Below, piece after piece: positions 4,989 to 6,001 of a stretch of DNA of 6,001 bases (positions are counted from its first letter, which is position 1; the number at the start of each line of letters is the position of its first letter). The notes beneath the pieces were generated by a model, which was not told the origin of the DNA, made no database searches, and was given only the letters and a program-made list of their open reading frames with translations. Position numbers and translations under genes: made by a program. This stretch comes from an uncultured delta proteobacterium (lineage in GTDB: Bacteria > Myxococcota_A > Polyangia > Polyangiales > Polyangiaceae). The stretch is taken from assembly GCA_903893335.1 (NCBI GenBank), contig CAITLX010000203.1, positions 1-6,001 of the forward strand, written 5' to 3'.

Positions 4989-5620
4989 CGGTCGACGGGG
5001 AAGCCCTCGGCCTCCCACGCGAGCATGCCCCCCTCGAGGAACGAGACGGGGACGCCCTGCGCGGCGAGCGTCGTGGCGAGCTGCTTCGCGCGGTCGCCCG
5101 AGCGGCAGTAGAGCACCGGCTCGGCGGGGAGCATGTGCAGCTCGGCGAGGCGCGTCGGGATCTCCTCGAGGGGCATGTGCGTGGCCCCGGGCAGGTGTGC
5201 GCGGCCGAAGGCGACTGCCTCGCGCGTGTCGACCAAGGCGATCTGGTGGCGGCCGAGCAGCTGAGCGACCTCGGGGGCGCGCAGCGCGCCCTCGGCTCGC
5301 GGCAAGAAGGGCTCGACCATCTGGCGGAGCTGCGCGCGGCTCTGCGCGCCAGCCTGCGCGTCGACGGGGCGCCCGCGGTGGAAGACCATCGTCGTCGGCA
5401 CCGACTGGATGCGCAGCGCCGTCGCGAGCTGACGCGCGCGGTCGATGTCGACCTTCACCACCTTGGCCTTGCCGGCGAGCTCGGTGGCGATGGCCGTGAC
5501 GTCGGGCTCCATCGTCTTGCAGGGGCCGCACCAGGTCGCGAAGAAATCGACGAGCACCGGAAGCTCGCTCTGCAACACTTCGCGCTCGAAATCGCGCTCT
5601 TCGATGACGGGGACGGCCAT
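4979..5620 (-). CDS. Thioredoxin-rhodanese fusion protein
   Basis: The 213-residue protein joins two complete small domains. Residues 1 to about 108 form a thioredoxin fold: VLVDFFATWCGPCKTMEP (22-39) contains the redox pair Cys31/Cys34, KVDID (56-60) follows, and SVPT (73-76) supplies the cis-proline Pro75. Residues about 113-213 form a single rhodanese domain: LVDTREAVAFGRAHLPGA (129-146), the active-site loop CRSGDR (172-177) with catalytic Cys172, and EGGMLAWEAEGFPV (196-209). There is no signal peptide or membrane segment, so a cytoplasmic role is expected. Thioredoxin can reduce the persulfide carried by a rhodanese, so the fusion may couple sulfane-sulfur transfer to thiol reduction; the physiological substrate is not shown. 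The ATG at 5620 starts directly before the thioredoxin fold and has GGAG ten bases upstream. It lies 24 bases after an ABC permease gene on the same strand. Its 3' end runs into a tandem repeat. Confidence 0.94.
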   Translation of the reverse strand: MAVPVIEERDFEREVLQSELPVLVDFFATWCGPCKTMEPDVTAIATELAGKAKVVKVDIDRARQLATALRIQSVPTTMVFHRGRPVDAQAGAQSRAQLRQMVEPFLPRAEGALRAPEVAQLLGRHQIALVDTREAVAFGRAHLPGATHMPLEEIPTRLAELHMLPAEPVLYCRSGDRAKQLATTLAAQGVPVSFLEGGMLAWEAEGFPVDRPD

Positions 5621-5630
5621 GTTCGTGGGG

Positions 5631-5634
5631 CTCC
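5631..5634 (-). promoter_or_regulatory. Shine-Dalgarno candidate for the thioredoxin-rhodanese gene
   Basis: GGAG on the minus strand lies ten bases before the ATG at 5620, inside the 24-base gap after the permease stop codon. The spacing is slightly long. It is the clearest ribosome-binding site among the complete genes here and supports the chosen start. Confidence 0.5.
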
Positions 5635-5644
5635 GCAGATGCTC

Positions 5645-6001
5645 TTACTGGCTCCGGTGCGCGCCGCAAGGATCAAACGAGACCGCGCGGGGCAGCGAGG
5701 CGCCCGCGCCGCGCGCGGCGAGCGCCTCGGCCACGAGGTGCCAGGCGCCGGCGGTGAGCCCGAGGGCCAGCGCCGAGGGCCAGGGAAAGGCGCCGCCGCG
5801 AGCGGCTGCACCGAGCGCGCCTCCCCAGGACGCCCCGGGCGACGCGGCGCCCAGCCCGAGAAACGAGAGCGCGGCCTCGACGAGCGCGCACGACGACATG
5901 CTGGTCGCGAGCGCCGCGAGCACCGCCGGGGCCGCGTGCGGCAGGAGGTGGACGCGCGCGAAGCGCAGCGGCTCGACGCCGGTCGCGCGCGCCGCGAGCG
6001 C
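5645..6001 (-). CDS. ABC transporter permease, OppC/DppC type, C-terminal part; truncated by the window edge
   Basis: The frame is open from the right edge to the TAA at 5647-5645, giving 118 C-terminal residues. It enters with ALAARATGVEPLRFARVHLLP, which fits the EAA loop of binding-protein-dependent permeases (conserved Gly at window residue 8, LP at 20-21) that contacts the ATPase. A membrane segment follows and then VEAALSFLGLG (41-51) and SWGGAL, the hallmark end region of peptide/nickel-type permeases. A final hydrophobic segment, SALALGLTAGAWHLVAEALA, sits where the last helix belongs. The extreme C-terminus (FDPCGAHRSQ) departs from the usual LRDxLDPR ending, so this copy is somewhat divergent. 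A GTG at 5923 is not a credible start because the conserved EAA loop lies upstream. Family members import oligopeptides, dipeptides or nickel; the substrate cannot be told from this fragment. The thioredoxin-rhodanese gene follows after 24 bases, probably on the same transcript. Confidence 0.88.
   Translation of the reverse strand, partial: ALAARATGVEPLRFARVHLLPHAAPAVLAALATSMSSCALVEAALSFLGLGAASPGASWGGALGAAARGGAFPWPSALALGLTAGAWHLVAEALAARGAGASLPRAVSFDPCGAHRSQ

Noticed and set aside
4929..5669. Alternative minus-strand frame overlapping the thioredoxin-rhodanese gene
   Set aside because: It is Arg/Ala/Pro-rich with no motif, whereas the frame ending at 4979 has two intact, recognisable domains.

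Overview
The window is very GC-rich, with strong G/C at third codon positions, dense gene packing and few Shine-Dalgarno-like sites. A lamin-tail-domain protein beside otherwise bacterial housekeeping genes suggests a large-genome Gram-negative such as a myxobacterium (Myxococcota, perhaps Polyangia). That placement is inference; no rRNA or other phylogenetic marker is present.

Layout from left to right. (1) 2-703 (+) is the 3' end of a gene for a secreted-type protein with a C-terminal lamin tail domain. (2) 710-2077 (-) is a PmbA/TldE-family gene that converges on it, with six bases between the two stop codons; a hairpin spans both stops. (3) 2158-2730 (-) encodes an unrecognised 190-residue, five-helix membrane protein upstream of pmbA. 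An 80-base gap separates them, holding a bulged 11-bp hairpin and then a promoter-like element placed so that the pmbA message could be leaderless. (4) A 51-base divergent spacer (2731-2781) leads into larB (2782-3540) and larC (3545-4885), four bases apart on the + strand. These encode the first and last steps of nickel-pincer nucleotide (NPN) cofactor synthesis. (5) 4886-4978 is a short convergent spacer with a weak hairpin and a 25-bp tandem repeat. The repeat duplicates the stop-codon end of the next gene. (6) 4979-5620 (-) encodes a thioredoxin-rhodanese fusion. (7) 5645-6001 (-) is the C-terminal part of an OppC/DppC-type ABC permease that enters from the right edge and lies 24 bases upstream of the thioredoxin gene, same strand.

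The clearest functional unit is larB-larC: LarB makes the biscarboxylated pyridinium mononucleotide, and LarC inserts nickel after LarE (not in the window) has added sulfur. The apo-enzyme that would use the cofactor (a LarA-family racemase or epimerase) is also not here. LarC has an unusual N-terminal tail with 16 histidines in its first 34 residues, while the internal position where I recall family members carrying a His-rich stretch is His-poor. No mobile element, CRISPR array, tRNA or rRNA was seen. I did not find a convincing wholly new system. The best candidates for a second look are the His tail of LarC, the stop-codon repeat, the two well-placed hairpins and the putative leaderless pmbA promoter.
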